A DNA stretch of 64,000 nt, taken from assembly GCA_016125275.1 (NCBI GenBank), contig WGMB01000003.1, positions 1 to 64,000 on the forward strand, given 5' to 3'. The notes beneath the pieces were generated by a model that was given only the letters and a program-made list of their open reading frames with translations, was not told where the DNA came from and did no database searches. This DNA comes from Acidobacteriota bacterium. Lineage in GTDB: Bacteria; Acidobacteriota; Terriglobia; Bryobacterales; UBA6623. Below are positions 9,386 through 18,088 of this stretch, piece after piece (position 1 is the stretch's first letter; the number at the start of each line of letters is the position of its first letter). The translations under genes were made by a program, and so were the position numbers.

Positions 9386-9639
9386 GCCCCACGCAGCCCA
9401 GTCGAGCAGCCCCGGCGTCGCCGCCATTTTCCACCGAAAGTGTTCCGTCCCCACCGCCTCGTCGTAGTACCGGCTCCCGGTATTTTTTCCTACACATTAG
9501 GCGCGTCTTATGACGTGCGGCATATCACCGAAATGATCCGGGAGTTCTACCACCTGTTTTGCTTTCTAAGAGTGCTTTTAGGTCGTTTTCCCAATGCACC
9601 GCGGCCTGAATCCGGCCGAAGAATTAGAACAGGATTCCG

Positions 9640-10656
9640 ATGCGACCCCAAACCTTCTTACTTTGCTTACTGGCCTTCGCCCTGCCGGCGTTTGGCCAAC
9701 TTCCTCCGGCTCAACCCGAGACGGGTCCGGCCGGCAAACAATACTTTCACGCCAAGGTCGACGTCCTGGGGCCCTTCCAGCCGCCGGCGCACGCCAACGA
9801 CTCTTGGTACGACTACTACATCTATCAACCGGCGGACCCCAAGCCCGCCAACGCCCCCGTCGTGCTGCTGACGCCGGGCTACGGAGCCTGGCTGCCCGAT
9901 CAGTACCGCGGCTGGATCGACCACATGGTCAAGATGGGCTACACGGTCGTGTGGGCGCGAGCCGACCAGACCCTGTTCGCCGTCTGGCAGTTCATCCCTG
10001 ACGTCGAAGCCGCTTGGCAAGACGCTCTCAACCGCCTGGCCACCGGCGGCGCCTTCGTCCCGCCCGCGGTCGATGACCTGGGACGTCCGCTCACCGGCTT
10101 GACCGGCCACTCCCTCGGCGCCTGGATCGTTCCGGCGATGGCGTCGCGAGCAGGCCGCGGCCTGACGACTTATCCGCCGCCCAAGGCCGTGATCTCCCTG
10201 ACGCCCGGCCAGGGCTTCATGCTCAATGAGAACTTCTCGGGCATCCTTCCCGACACGAAGTTCGTGATGACGCAGGCCGACCAGGACCAGTTCTTCTGCG
10301 GCGAGACGATCAAGAAGATCTGGAACGCCACTTCGCAGATTCCCAACACGAACCGCGACGTCCTGCTGGTGCAATCCGACAGCCGCTGGATCTTCAAGCT
10401 GGTGGCCGACCATGGCTATCCGACGGGACTGTTCCCGCTCGGCGGCGTCGACAACCTGGACTATCACGGCGTCTGGAAACTGTCGGTAGGCGCACTCAAC
10501 TGCGGCGTCTACGGCGAGGATTGCGAGTATGCCGTGGGCGACGGCGCTCCGGCGCAAGTCCAAACCGGCAAGTGGAGCGACGGCGTCGCTTTCAAGCCAC
10601 TGGTCTGGATCGAGGACCCCTCGCAGTTCCAGATGAAAGCCAACTGCGCCCAGTAG
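9640..10656 (+). CDS. Secreted alpha/beta hydrolase
   Basis: 338 residues with a typical signal peptide (MRPQTFLLCLLAFALPAFG). An alpha/beta-hydrolase fold follows: VVLLTPGYGAW carries the oxyanion region and GLTGHSLGAW the nucleophile elbow, with the predicted catalytic Ser near residue 154. Related secreted chlorophyllase/PAF-acetylhydrolase-like proteins share this arrangement, but the substrate cannot be read from the sequence. Several Cys in the C-terminal third suggest disulfides, in keeping with export. AGGA lies about 6 bases before the ATG. The gene converges on the next hydrolase, with only about 35 bases between their stop codons. Confidence 0.8.
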   Translation: MRPQTFLLCLLAFALPAFGQLPPAQPETGPAGKQYFHAKVDVLGPFQPPAHANDSWYDYYIYQPADPKPANAPVVLLTPGYGAWLPDQYRGWIDHMVKMGYTVVWARADQTLFAVWQFIPDVEAAWQDALNRLATGGAFVPPAVDDLGRPLTGLTGHSLGAWIVPAMASRAGRGLTTYPPPKAVISLTPGQGFMLNENFSGILPDTKFVMTQADQDQFFCGETIKKIWNATSQIPNTNRDVLLVQSDSRWIFKLVADHGYPTGLFPLGGVDNLDYHGVWKLSVGALNCGVYGEDCEYAVGDGAPAQVQTGKWSDGVAFKPLVWIEDPSQFQMKANCAQ

Positions 10657-10692
10657 CGCAGCGCGCCTCCAAGAAGAGGTTAGACGGAAGGT

Positions 10693-12375
10693 TTAGCGGA
10701 TCAGGGCTTGCGTTGGATTGGCGGAAAACGAGCCCGCCGACAGACGGATGTCCACCAGGCCCTTGCCCGCCAACGAGGCGGGCAGGGGTCCGAGGTTGAG
10801 CTGGTCCAGGCCCGCGAACTCACTGTGGGGAACCGGGCCGGCCACCTTCACGTTCACGCCCCCCACAGTCGCCGTCACCGCCGAAGCGCCCCGCAGGCCG
10901 GTGCCGAACAGAGAGACATAGATCTGCTCGCCCGGCGCGGTCACATCGAGCGGCGTCGGCGCACCGCTGGCCGGGTCGAAGATGAGCCCGCTGGTTCGGC
11001 CGCCGTCCGCCGCGACACGCAGGTAGGTGGCGGCAGCGACGCCGTCACCCGAGGCCCCTGCGGAGAACACGCCCGGAGCCACGGAGTTGACCTGCACCGA
11101 ACCCTCGGCGATCGTCTGGCCGTTGCGGGTAATGCGGACCGAAGCCGCCCCTCTCGCCAACGCCTGCGGGGCGAGCAGGTTCACTTGCCCCTGTCCGGCG
11201 AAGAACAAGGCGGCGTCATAGGACTTGCCGTCAGCATCGGAGACCACAGCCTTCACGCCGTCGAGGCTCGTCGGCAGCGGCAGCGTCTGGGCGGCCGTAT
11301 CGGCCGAGGCCAATCCCTCAGCGAACGCGCTTGCGATCGACGAGGGGGCCACGCCCACTTGCTGGTCGAAGCTGGCGGCGGAGACGGCGACCAGCACAAC
11401 CGTCCGCTCATAGGTTCGCAGCTCGCTGTTGGTCCCAAGCAGCAACGCGCTCGGGCTCTGCTCGAGATAGCGCCGCAGGAAGTCGATCGAGTAGGAGTTG
11501 ATCAGTCGCGCGTTGGCCTTGGTTTCCAGGCACTGGGCGATGCTGTCCTTGCCCAGGCAGAGTAGGTTGGTCCACTCGAAGTGCGAGCCGCCCTTGAGCT
11601 TGACGAAGTAGCGCGGCTCGGCCAGGGTCGCGTAGGCGCCGTTGGCGCCTTCGAGCGACGGCGTGATGCCGAGGTCGAAGTCCGCGCCCTGCAGCATCAC
11701 CGGCTTGTTGATGTTGGTCAAAGTCTTCTTGGACTGGAAGGGCAGCAGATAAGGAGACAGCAGAACAGCGGCTCGGATGCGGTCATCGCGCCACTGCGGC
11801 CAAGCGCCGAGCAGGCCCAGAGCCGTGTAGCCGCCCAGCGAGTGCCCCACGATGCCGATCCGCTCCCGGTCGACGACCTTACCGATCGAGCCGTCGGACA
11901 AAGCCAGATCAATGGCCTTTTCCACGTCCTCTTTGCGATCGGCGTACGTCGCTGCGGTCCACTTCTCCGGTTCGAGCAGGGATTCCTGGGTGTCCTGGAA
12001 GTTCGGCGCGCCGCTGCCGTCCACGGTGCAGGCGGCGTCGCGGTGGTCCGGCGCGATGACGACGAAGCCGGCCCGAGCCAGCTCCTCGGTCAGAAACAGG
12101 CTCTGGGTGCCGCACCCGCCCAGCCCGTGCGAGAAGACGATCAGCGGAAAGCTGCACGCCATCGGCGGCTCGTTCCGGGTGAAGTTGCCCTGGATGCCGC
12201 CTTCGGCGTAAGCGGTGGGCTTGCCCGGTGTGGCGGTGGGATACCAAAAGGCCGCTTTGCGGCCTTCGCGCAGGTCGACGACCCGGAAGCTGACATCGTA
12301 GGGCGCCTTGCACTGTTGCCCGTAGGTCACGGACAAGGTGAGGAGGTATAAGACCGCAGCGATGAGTCTAAGCAT
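10693..12375 (-). CDS. Secreted PAF-acetylhydrolase/dienelactone-hydrolase-like enzyme fused to Soli_cterm domain
   Basis: 560 residues from the ATG at 12375. The frame is open 33 codons further, but only this start gives a signal peptide (MLRLIAAVLYLLTLSVTYG). The N-terminal part is an alpha/beta hydrolase: LIVFSHGLGG oxyanion strand, APDHRDA, GIVGHSLGGY nucleophile elbow, and GGSHFEW supplying the His. The last 230 residues (from about VLVAVSAASFDQQ) have the pattern of the Soli_cterm domain known from Solibacter: VSAASF, then VNLLAP, VNSVAPGVFSA, VSLFGTGLRG, VGGVNVKV, and LDQLNL near the end. That domain is the best taxonomic marker in the window. TATAGT lies only 10 bases before the ATG. 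Confidence 0.85.
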   Translation of the reverse strand: MLRLIAAVLYLLTLSVTYGQQCKAPYDVSFRVVDLREGRKAAFWYPTATPGKPTAYAEGGIQGNFTRNEPPMACSFPLIVFSHGLGGCGTQSLFLTEELARAGFVVIAPDHRDAACTVDGSGAPNFQDTQESLLEPEKWTAATYADRKEDVEKAIDLALSDGSIGKVVDRERIGIVGHSLGGYTALGLLGAWPQWRDDRIRAAVLLSPYLLPFQSKKTLTNINKPVMLQGADFDLGITPSLEGANGAYATLAEPRYFVKLKGGSHFEWTNLLCLGKDSIAQCLETKANARLINSYSIDFLRRYLEQSPSALLLGTNSELRTYERTVVLVAVSAASFDQQVGVAPSSIASAFAEGLASADTAAQTLPLPTSLDGVKAVVSDADGKSYDAALFFAGQGQVNLLAPQALARGAASVRITRNGQTIAEGSVQVNSVAPGVFSAGASGDGVAAATYLRVAADGGRTSGLIFDPASGAPTPLDVTAPGEQIYVSLFGTGLRGASAVTATVGGVNVKVAGPVPHSEFAGLDQLNLGPLPASLAGKGLVDIRLSAGSFSANPTQALIR

Positions 12376-12385
12376 TCTACGAATC

Positions 12386-12391
12386 ACTATA
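12386..12391 (-). promoter_or_regulatory. Candidate -10 hexamer (TATAGT) for the 10693-12375 hydrolase
   Basis: TATAGT on the minus strand ends 10 bases before the start codon, so transcription would begin only about 4 bases upstream of the ATG. No Shine-Dalgarno sequence is present. TTGTCG lies 15 bases further upstream as a weak -35. Confidence 0.4.
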
Positions 12392-12448
12392 GCCGGGCCC
12401 TCGAAGCGACAACCAAGGACCGTGGCGAAACGGACCGTCCCAAAATGG

Positions 12449-12486
12449 GCGCTCCCTTCGCCGCGACAAGGCAACGAAGGGAGCGC
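12449..12486 (-). terminator. Intrinsic-terminator-like hairpin downstream of the dockerin-type gene
   Basis: GCGCTCCCTTCG (12449-12460) pairs perfectly over 12 bp with CGAAGGGAGCGC (12475-12486), with a 14-base loop. On the minus strand the stem is followed by CCATTTTGG, a short T-run. It lies about 30 bases after the stop of the dockerin-type gene and before the next start. Confidence 0.65.
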
Positions 12487-12514
12487 AAGTGAGTGCGGCT
12501 CGACCGGCCCTTGC

Positions 12515-14935
12515 TTAGGGGACGCAGCGGGCGTTGGTGCACTTGAGGGTGCAGACCCGCATGTCGAGCGTGGTGATCATGCCGTCGCCGTCCACATCGA
12601 ACGGGTCGCTGGGCAAAGCGGACTGGTTGCGGCGGGCCGTGATGGCGCTGACGTCGTTTCGGTCCACCTGGCCGTTGTCATCCACGTCGCAGTCGCGGGC
12701 GAACGAAGCGAACAGCCCCAGGTAGTTGGCGGTGACTTCGCCGCACAACTGCGAGCCGTTCACCGCGCTCTCCAAGGCCACCCACTCGTACTCGCCGTCG
12801 TTGAACTGCAACTGGCGTAGCTCGGGGTTGAGGGCGCTGGGGTCGATCGGCAGGCAGACCTCGGCGCGCTCGGGCTGGGCGCAGGAGTCGCGCCATTCCG
12901 CCGTCGAGTCGACGAAGGAGAACGCCGGCGGTTGAGCAAAGCCCGGCTCGGTGGCGGGCGGCTGCCCCGTGATCCCTTCGATGAACATGTTGATGTCCTG
13001 CTCGTAGGGGACCAGGAAGTTCGGCGACGAACGTACATACGTGTATCCCGCCCGGCCGATGCTGCAGAAGTTGGCTTCCACGCCGCCGGTCAGGGGCACG
13101 GAGACGTCCGAGCCCAGCGACGTGTTGTTCGGCCGCCGCTGATGGCGAATCAGCTCCCAGCCGCCCTCGGGCAGCAGATCCAATGGATTGCCGAGCAGGT
13201 TGGAGGGGTTGGCCATGGCCGAGACCAAGTCGCCGTCGAGCTCGAGCAGGTTGCGCACGCCCCAGTTGGTGTAGTTCCCGATGCCGGAGATGCTTTCCGG
13301 GATCGCCGGCGCGTCGCCGTCGGTCATGTAGTAGAGGTCGCCGCCACGCAGCAACGACTGGAGCGCGAAGAAATCGCGCACCTGGTCGGAGACTTCCTGC
13401 ACCATCTGCGGATCGACGTCCGGCTGCTCGGCGAGCAGCTTCAGGGCGGCGGCGCTGCCCTGCTCGAAGGAGTAGAGCGTATCGAGGGTGCCGATCCAGA
13501 GGCGATTGTCCCAAACCCGCATCGTCCAGGTGTAGTGGTTGTAGGGGTTGGAGTAGCCGCTGTAGCCGAACAGCGGGGCCTTCTTGCCGGCGGGCATGTT
13601 GTTCGGGAGCGGAATCCACTGGCCGAACTCGCCCTGCGGGATGAAGACCGGCAGGGTCTTGGAGCCGTAGGCCAGGTCGATCTCCTGCTGCGGAGTGCCG
13701 AAGTTCTTGCCCCGGAACATCACGGTGGGCCGCATGGTCGAGTACAGGGTCGCCAGCATGTCCTCGTTGGTCGTGGGCGAGCCGTGGACGCCGAGGAACA
13801 GGCCCAGACCGAGGTCGGGCAAATGCATCGTGCCGAAGAACAGGTAGCCGTCGAAGCTCGCCATCGCCCCGCCTGCGTAGGTGGCGGCCAGCAACGGGTC
13901 CGGATCGTAGTCCGACGCGCGCCAGACCTCGGTCCAGCCCTGCGAGTCGGAGCCGGTCAGGGGCGTGCCCGAAAGCGGGCGGCTCATGAAGACCTTGGCG
14001 ACCGAGGTGCCGTCGAACGCCGGCCAGGTGGAGGCGAACAGCCGATCCTCATGCAGCGCGATGAAGGCGACCAATCCGTCGAACTCGCCCACGACTTCGA
14101 AGCTGTTGCAGGAGCCGCACGGCGCGGCGCTGAGCGAACCGGTCCAGCGCAGAACCTCGCCGCCGCTGGTCTTGCCCATCGCCAGATAGAGCTCGCCGTT
14201 AACGATGGTGGCGCGGCGGATCGAGTTGTAGCCGGGCAGCGACGCCGTGCCCAGATAGGCCAAGGTGTCAGCGCGGTAAAAGAACAACTGCACGTTGCCG
14301 GTCAGCGTGGGGCCGCCGATCATGGTGAGGTTGCCGATGGTGGTGGCGAAGCGCAGGCCGCGCGTGATCAGGATCTCCGACGTCACGCCGAACGGCAGGC
14401 TGGGATCCTTGGGCGTCAGGTCCGTTACGGCGTGGGTGGTCTTGTCGTAGGCCAGAATGCGCCCGGGGCGGAAGTCGCCCAGCAGATCCAAGCCAGGAAT
14501 CAGAAAGGCGTAGGGGCTGCTGCCGAACTCGCAGGCCCAGCTCTCCGTCTCATACGGGAAGGTAATGCCAAACGCGCCCTGCGCCAGGCAGTGCGGATTG
14601 GCAGCCGTCCCGATGATGATGTGCTGCCCGGAGGCGTCGAGCGTGGTGCCCCAGGGATACGATTGATTCACCTTGGGAACGCTGAAGAAACAAGGCGGGG
14701 CCAAGAAAGGGATATTTCCGCCGAGAGAGAAATAGCACTCATCCGGATCGGCCTTGGCGATACGCACCGCGGTGGTGGTCGGCAAGTCTTCCGTAATCGG
14801 GATGGGGGCCGCCGTCAGCGCCGAGCCTCCCAGCCAGAAAACGGCCAGAATCGGCGCAATCCATTTCAGGCGGCAGCGCTCGAAAGAGAAGGCTCGGAGG
14901 CCTGTAAGAATCCGTCCGAAAGTCCACGCATGCAT
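12515..14935 (-). CDS. Secreted protein with C-terminal dockerin-type EF-hand pair
   Basis: 806 residues. A long signal sequence runs from the start to about SALTAAP; GGGGGGA lies 6 bases before the ATG. The body has repeated beta-rich segments (GTTLDASGQHIIIG, VGEFDGLVAFIALHEDRLF, WDNRLWIGTLDTLYSFEQG) of the kind seen in beta-propeller or exo-sialidase-like folds, but I cannot name the family. The last 60 residues contain two loops, DVDDNGQVDRND and DVDGDGMITTLD, spaced as in dockerin type I repeats. They are followed by a Cys-containing tail (CTLKCTNARC). No cohesin-like partner is visible apart from a possible cohesin-like fold in the PEP-CTERM protein at 34045. Probably an extracellular calcium-stabilised protein. 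Confidence 0.65.
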   Translation of the reverse strand: MHAWTFGRILTGLRAFSFERCRLKWIAPILAVFWLGGSALTAAPIPITEDLPTTTAVRIAKADPDECYFSLGGNIPFLAPPCFFSVPKVNQSYPWGTTLDASGQHIIIGTAANPHCLAQGAFGITFPYETESWACEFGSSPYAFLIPGLDLLGDFRPGRILAYDKTTHAVTDLTPKDPSLPFGVTSEILITRGLRFATTIGNLTMIGGPTLTGNVQLFFYRADTLAYLGTASLPGYNSIRRATIVNGELYLAMGKTSGGEVLRWTGSLSAAPCGSCNSFEVVGEFDGLVAFIALHEDRLFASTWPAFDGTSVAKVFMSRPLSGTPLTGSDSQGWTEVWRASDYDPDPLLAATYAGGAMASFDGYLFFGTMHLPDLGLGLFLGVHGSPTTNEDMLATLYSTMRPTVMFRGKNFGTPQQEIDLAYGSKTLPVFIPQGEFGQWIPLPNNMPAGKKAPLFGYSGYSNPYNHYTWTMRVWDNRLWIGTLDTLYSFEQGSAAALKLLAEQPDVDPQMVQEVSDQVRDFFALQSLLRGGDLYYMTDGDAPAIPESISGIGNYTNWGVRNLLELDGDLVSAMANPSNLLGNPLDLLPEGGWELIRHQRRPNNTSLGSDVSVPLTGGVEANFCSIGRAGYTYVRSSPNFLVPYEQDINMFIEGITGQPPATEPGFAQPPAFSFVDSTAEWRDSCAQPERAEVCLPIDPSALNPELRQLQFNDGEYEWVALESAVNGSQLCGEVTANYLGLFASFARDCDVDDNGQVDRNDVSAITARRNQSALPSDPFDVDGDGMITTLDMRVCTLKCTNARCVP

Positions 14936-15190
14936 GTGAATCCCCCCGGCAGCGCCACCGGCCTGACGCTCCGCTCCCTAAGGAGTGTACAACGACGCTA
15001 ACCACGTCCGCAATCAATCACTTGGCATGGCTTTTTCGTACTATACCCACTATCATTCCCCACAAAATGTGTTTCCGGCGAGGGACCGGACGGGGCCATA
15101 AAGCGGCTCTGAAGGGCGACGGCAAGGGGTCTACGCGAGTTGCTCGCGCGAGGCTCCGACAAACGTCGACAAACGGGCGAAACAGAAGCT

Positions 15191-15218
15191 TTGAGAACGC
15201 TCGGGAGTGCGGTACGCT
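15191..15218 (+). promoter_or_regulatory. Promoter of the radical SAM gene, TTGAGA-16-TACGCT
   Basis: TTGAGA at 15191-15196 and TACGCT at 15213-15218 are separated by 16 bases. The start site predicted about 7 bases downstream coincides with the GTG at 15225. There is no Shine-Dalgarno at that GTG, so the message is probably leaderless. Confidence 0.55.
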
Positions 15219-15224
15219 AGCGTT

Positions 15225-17183
15225 GTGTCACGCATCTTGCTCGTATCGCCCCGTTTCGACTCGGAGTTCACGCGCGGGACGCAAGGCGGCGGCGTCAACA
15301 AGAAGATGGCGTTGATGACGCCGTTGCACTTGGCGACCATCGCCGCGCTCACACCCGACGACTTCCAAGTCGACATTTATGACGAGAGCGTACTGGAACC
15401 AATTTCCGGCGACAAGGACTATTCGAAGACCTACGATTTAGTCGGCGTGACCGGTTATATCGCGCACCTTCCTCGGGCGAAAGAGCTGGGCGCGTTGTTC
15501 CGCCGCCAAGGCATCCCCGTTGTGATGGGCGGGCCGGGTGTCTCCGGCTCTCCCGAGGACTGCCGCGACGCCTTCGACGTGCTGCTGCTGGGCGAATCGG
15601 AGCTGACGTGGCCGCGCTTTCTGTCGGAGTGGAAGAAGGGCCAACACCTGAGCGAGTACCGGCAGGTGGAGCGGCCGGATCTGACGCTGACGCCGGCGCC
15701 GGACTGGACGACCGTGGCGCCCTACATCGACCGCTACGCCATGGGCGGCGTGCAGACGACGCGCGGCTGCCCGTTCGACTGCGAGTTCTGCGACGTCATC
15801 CACCTGTTTGGCCGCAAGCCGCGGCACAAGCCGATCGAGACAGTCATCGAAGAGGTCCTGGCGCTCAAGAAGCTCGGGATCAAGATGATCTTCATGTGCG
15901 ATGACGACTTCATCGGGCACAAGAAGTACGCCAAGGATCTGCTCCGCGAGCTCGGCTCAGTCAACAACTCTCTCGACGAGCCAGTCGCCTTCACCACCCA
16001 GCTCACGATCGACTTGGCTCAGGACGAGGAGCTGATGGAGCTGATGGCCGACGCCAACTTCGGCCAGGTGCTGGTGGGCATCGAGAGTCCCCGCGAGGCC
16101 AGTCTGCGCGAGACGAATAAGCTGCAGAACCTGCGCGGCGACATGGTCGACGACATTCGCAAGATCCAGTCCTACGGCATCGCCGTGCGGGCTTCGTTGG
16201 TTGTGGGCTTCGACTCCGATGACTCTGCGGTGATCGACGAGCACATCGATCTGCTCAAGCGCGCCAACGTCGTCTCGACCAACATCAACACGATGAAGGC
16301 CTACCCGGGGACGCCCCTGTGGGTGCGGCTGCAACGCGAGAACCGTGTGGTAGACGTCAGCCACATCTACACCGACGCGCCGCGCGTGGTGAGCAACATT
16401 ATTCCCAAGGGCATGACCCGCACGGAGATGCTCGAGGGGTATCGCCGGCTGCTGGAGTTCTCACGCGATTGGGACGGCTACGTCGAGCGCATGCGCGGCT
16501 TCGTCGACGGCGTGACGCGGCAGCCCAAGGTGGCCCGGCCTTCCGGGCTGGCTCGCGTGAAGGCGATCGGGCGCGGCCTGGGCTTCCTCATCAAGGGGGC
16601 CGTGGGCGGCGACAAGAACCTGCCCCAGAAGACCAAGGAGAGCTTCAAGGAGCTGCTCCAACACACCTGGAAGACGGCCCCGTATCTGGTGCAACGCGTG
16701 ATGGGCATCACCGTGCAGCACACCATGGACGTGATGCTGCTGCCCTACCACAGCAAGGTGATCCAGCAGCAGGTGGACGAGGATCAAGCCGGCCCGCTGG
16801 CGCTCGACCGGGACGAGTCGGCCGGGTTGGTGCCGGAGAAGTTCTACAAGAAACTCAACAAGGTGATGCCGATGCTGCACGGCCGGCTGTCGACGGAGAT
16901 CATCTACAAGCCGGCCATCGCGGAGGCGATGACGGCCGTGGTGAAGGACTTCGTGATCCGCTGGGCCAACGGCTTCGAGGACTTCGAAGACCACCACATG
17001 GTCTACCTCAACGAGCTTTGCGACCGGCACGTGGAGCGCTGGAATGAGCGGGCGCCGAAGCCGGCCGCCAGCGAGACCGACGTGCTGAGCCTGGAGCGCG
17101 CGAAGTCCGTGCACTTCGTCAAGGGCTTGGTCGTTGCCGTAGAGCAAGACCTGCGGGGCGCCTCGGCCCACGCCGCAGCGTAA
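15225..17183 (+). CDS. B12-binding radical SAM enzyme with long C-terminal extension
   Basis: About 652 residues. The GTG at 15225 (SRILLVSPRF) is preferred over the in-frame GTG at 15207, which lies upstream of the predicted -10 and would not be transcribed. Residues 1-150 form a cobalamin-binding Rossmann domain (VGVTGYIAHLPRA, VVMGGPGVSGSP, LLLGESELTWP) without the DxHxxG motif, as in class-B radical SAM methylases. CPFDCEFC supplies the 4Fe-4S ligands, followed by MCDDDF and VLVGIESP SAM-barrel strands. The order resembles the HpnP/HpnR hopanoid methylase group with a DUF4070-type tail. About 170 additional C-terminal residues are unusual. It converges on the PKS operon, 18 bases apart stop to stop. 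Methylation of the lipid product or of a hopanoid is inference. Confidence 0.75.
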   Translation: MSRILLVSPRFDSEFTRGTQGGGVNKKMALMTPLHLATIAALTPDDFQVDIYDESVLEPISGDKDYSKTYDLVGVTGYIAHLPRAKELGALFRRQGIPVVMGGPGVSGSPEDCRDAFDVLLLGESELTWPRFLSEWKKGQHLSEYRQVERPDLTLTPAPDWTTVAPYIDRYAMGGVQTTRGCPFDCEFCDVIHLFGRKPRHKPIETVIEEVLALKKLGIKMIFMCDDDFIGHKKYAKDLLRELGSVNNSLDEPVAFTTQLTIDLAQDEELMELMADANFGQVLVGIESPREASLRETNKLQNLRGDMVDDIRKIQSYGIAVRASLVVGFDSDDSAVIDEHIDLLKRANVVSTNINTMKAYPGTPLWVRLQRENRVVDVSHIYTDAPRVVSNIIPKGMTRTEMLEGYRRLLEFSRDWDGYVERMRGFVDGVTRQPKVARPSGLARVKAIGRGLGFLIKGAVGGDKNLPQKTKESFKELLQHTWKTAPYLVQRVMGITVQHTMDVMLLPYHSKVIQQQVDEDQAGPLALDRDESAGLVPEKFYKKLNKVMPMLHGRLSTEIIYKPAIAEAMTAVVKDFVIRWANGFEDFEDHHMVYLNELCDRHVERWNERAPKPAASETDVLSLERAKSVHFVKGLVVAVEQDLRGASAHAAA

Positions 17184-17201
17184 GCCGAAGGCCGCGTTCG
17201 G

Positions 17202-18071
17202 TTAGCTCGAAACCTGCTCGGCGGCCGGGGCCGGAACGTCCGCCGTTTCCTCTTCGAAGAAGCTCTGGATCCGCGGCAGAGCCAGTTGCGGCTCTTCGAT
17301 GGCGTAGAAGTGTCCGGCCTCTTCGATGAGCTCGAAGCGGCAGTTGGGCATCAGGTTGCCCAGATGCTCGGCCATCTTCTCGTAGGGAGAGGTCGCGCCG
17401 TAGACGGCGTAGACCGGCGTCTGAATGGTGGCGAGGGCTTCTTCGGTGAGCGCGCCGACCTCGCGGAACTCGCTGCACATGTCGGTGTCGTCGACCAGCT
17501 TCTTGAGCCGCGGCGTCAATGCGACCTTGCCGCGGCGAAAGCCGGACTGCAGCGGGATCGACAGGCTCTTGCGCACGATCTCCCGCACGTCCTGATTGCG
17601 GTCGACTTCGAGGAACCGGTCGAGGGTGATGCCGAAAGCCTTCAGCACCGTGCCGTACTTCTTCCAGCCGGGCCAGTTCTCGATCAGTCGCAGGTGGCGC
17701 AGGCAGGCCAACCCGGTGTCGAGCAAGACGACGCGGCGCACGCGCTCCGGGCGCAGTAGGGCCAAGTGCAGGGAGATGCCGCCGCCGAAGCTGTGACCGA
17801 CGAGGTGCGCCCGCTCAATGCCGAGGTGATCCATCAGGCCGAGCAGATCGAGCGCCATGGTCTCGGAGTCGTAGCCGTGCTGGGTGACCTCGGAGAGACC
17901 GTGGCCGCGCAGGTCGTAGATCGTGACGCGGTAGCTCTTGGAGAGCTCCGGAAAGATCTTGAGGTACCACTGGGCGATGCACGACGTAATGCCGTGCACG
18001 AGGATGATGTCGTCGCCCTCGCCCTTCTGTTGATAGTGGAGGTTGACTCCGTTGACGGTGACCTTACCCAT
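17202..18071 (-). CDS. Alpha/beta hydrolase, last gene of the PKS operon
   Basis: 289 residues with no signal peptide, so cytoplasmic. The full catalytic set is visible: LVHGITS oxyanion loop, YDLRGHGLSE, GHSFGGG nucleophile elbow (Ser near residue 97), an Asp in the YAVYGATSPYE region and the His of EEAGHFYAIE. It starts 17 bases after the phosphodiesterase stop, so it is almost certainly co-transcribed with the synthases. No thioesterase domain occurs in either synthase, which makes this protein the obvious candidate for product release or for trimming of a lipid intermediate. It lacks the Ala-Ser-Trp-Gly-Gly elbow I recall for RhlA, so it is not the rhamnolipid precursor synthase. Confidence 0.8.
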   Translation of the reverse strand: MGKVTVNGVNLHYQQKGEGDDIILVHGITSCIAQWYLKIFPELSKSYRVTIYDLRGHGLSEVTQHGYDSETMALDLLGLMDHLGIERAHLVGHSFGGGISLHLALLRPERVRRVVLLDTGLACLRHLRLIENWPGWKKYGTVLKAFGITLDRFLEVDRNQDVREIVRKSLSIPLQSGFRRGKVALTPRLKKLVDDTDMCSEFREVGALTEEALATIQTPVYAVYGATSPYEKMAEHLGNLMPNCRFELIEEAGHFYAIEEPQLALPRIQSFFEEETADVPAPAAEQVSS

Positions 18072-18088
18072 TGGAGATTTCCCGCGGC

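Noticed and set aside
8849-9454. 201-codon minus-strand open frame over the small hypothetical gene
   Set aside because: The plus frame is preserved between the two repeat copies up to the indels, and the minus-frame protein is Gly/Arg/Glu-rich without a start signal.
17202-18071. RhlA (rhamnolipid precursor synthase)
   Set aside because: The nucleophile elbow is GHSFGGG and not the ASWGG-type I recall for RhlA; generic alpha/beta hydrolase is the safer call.
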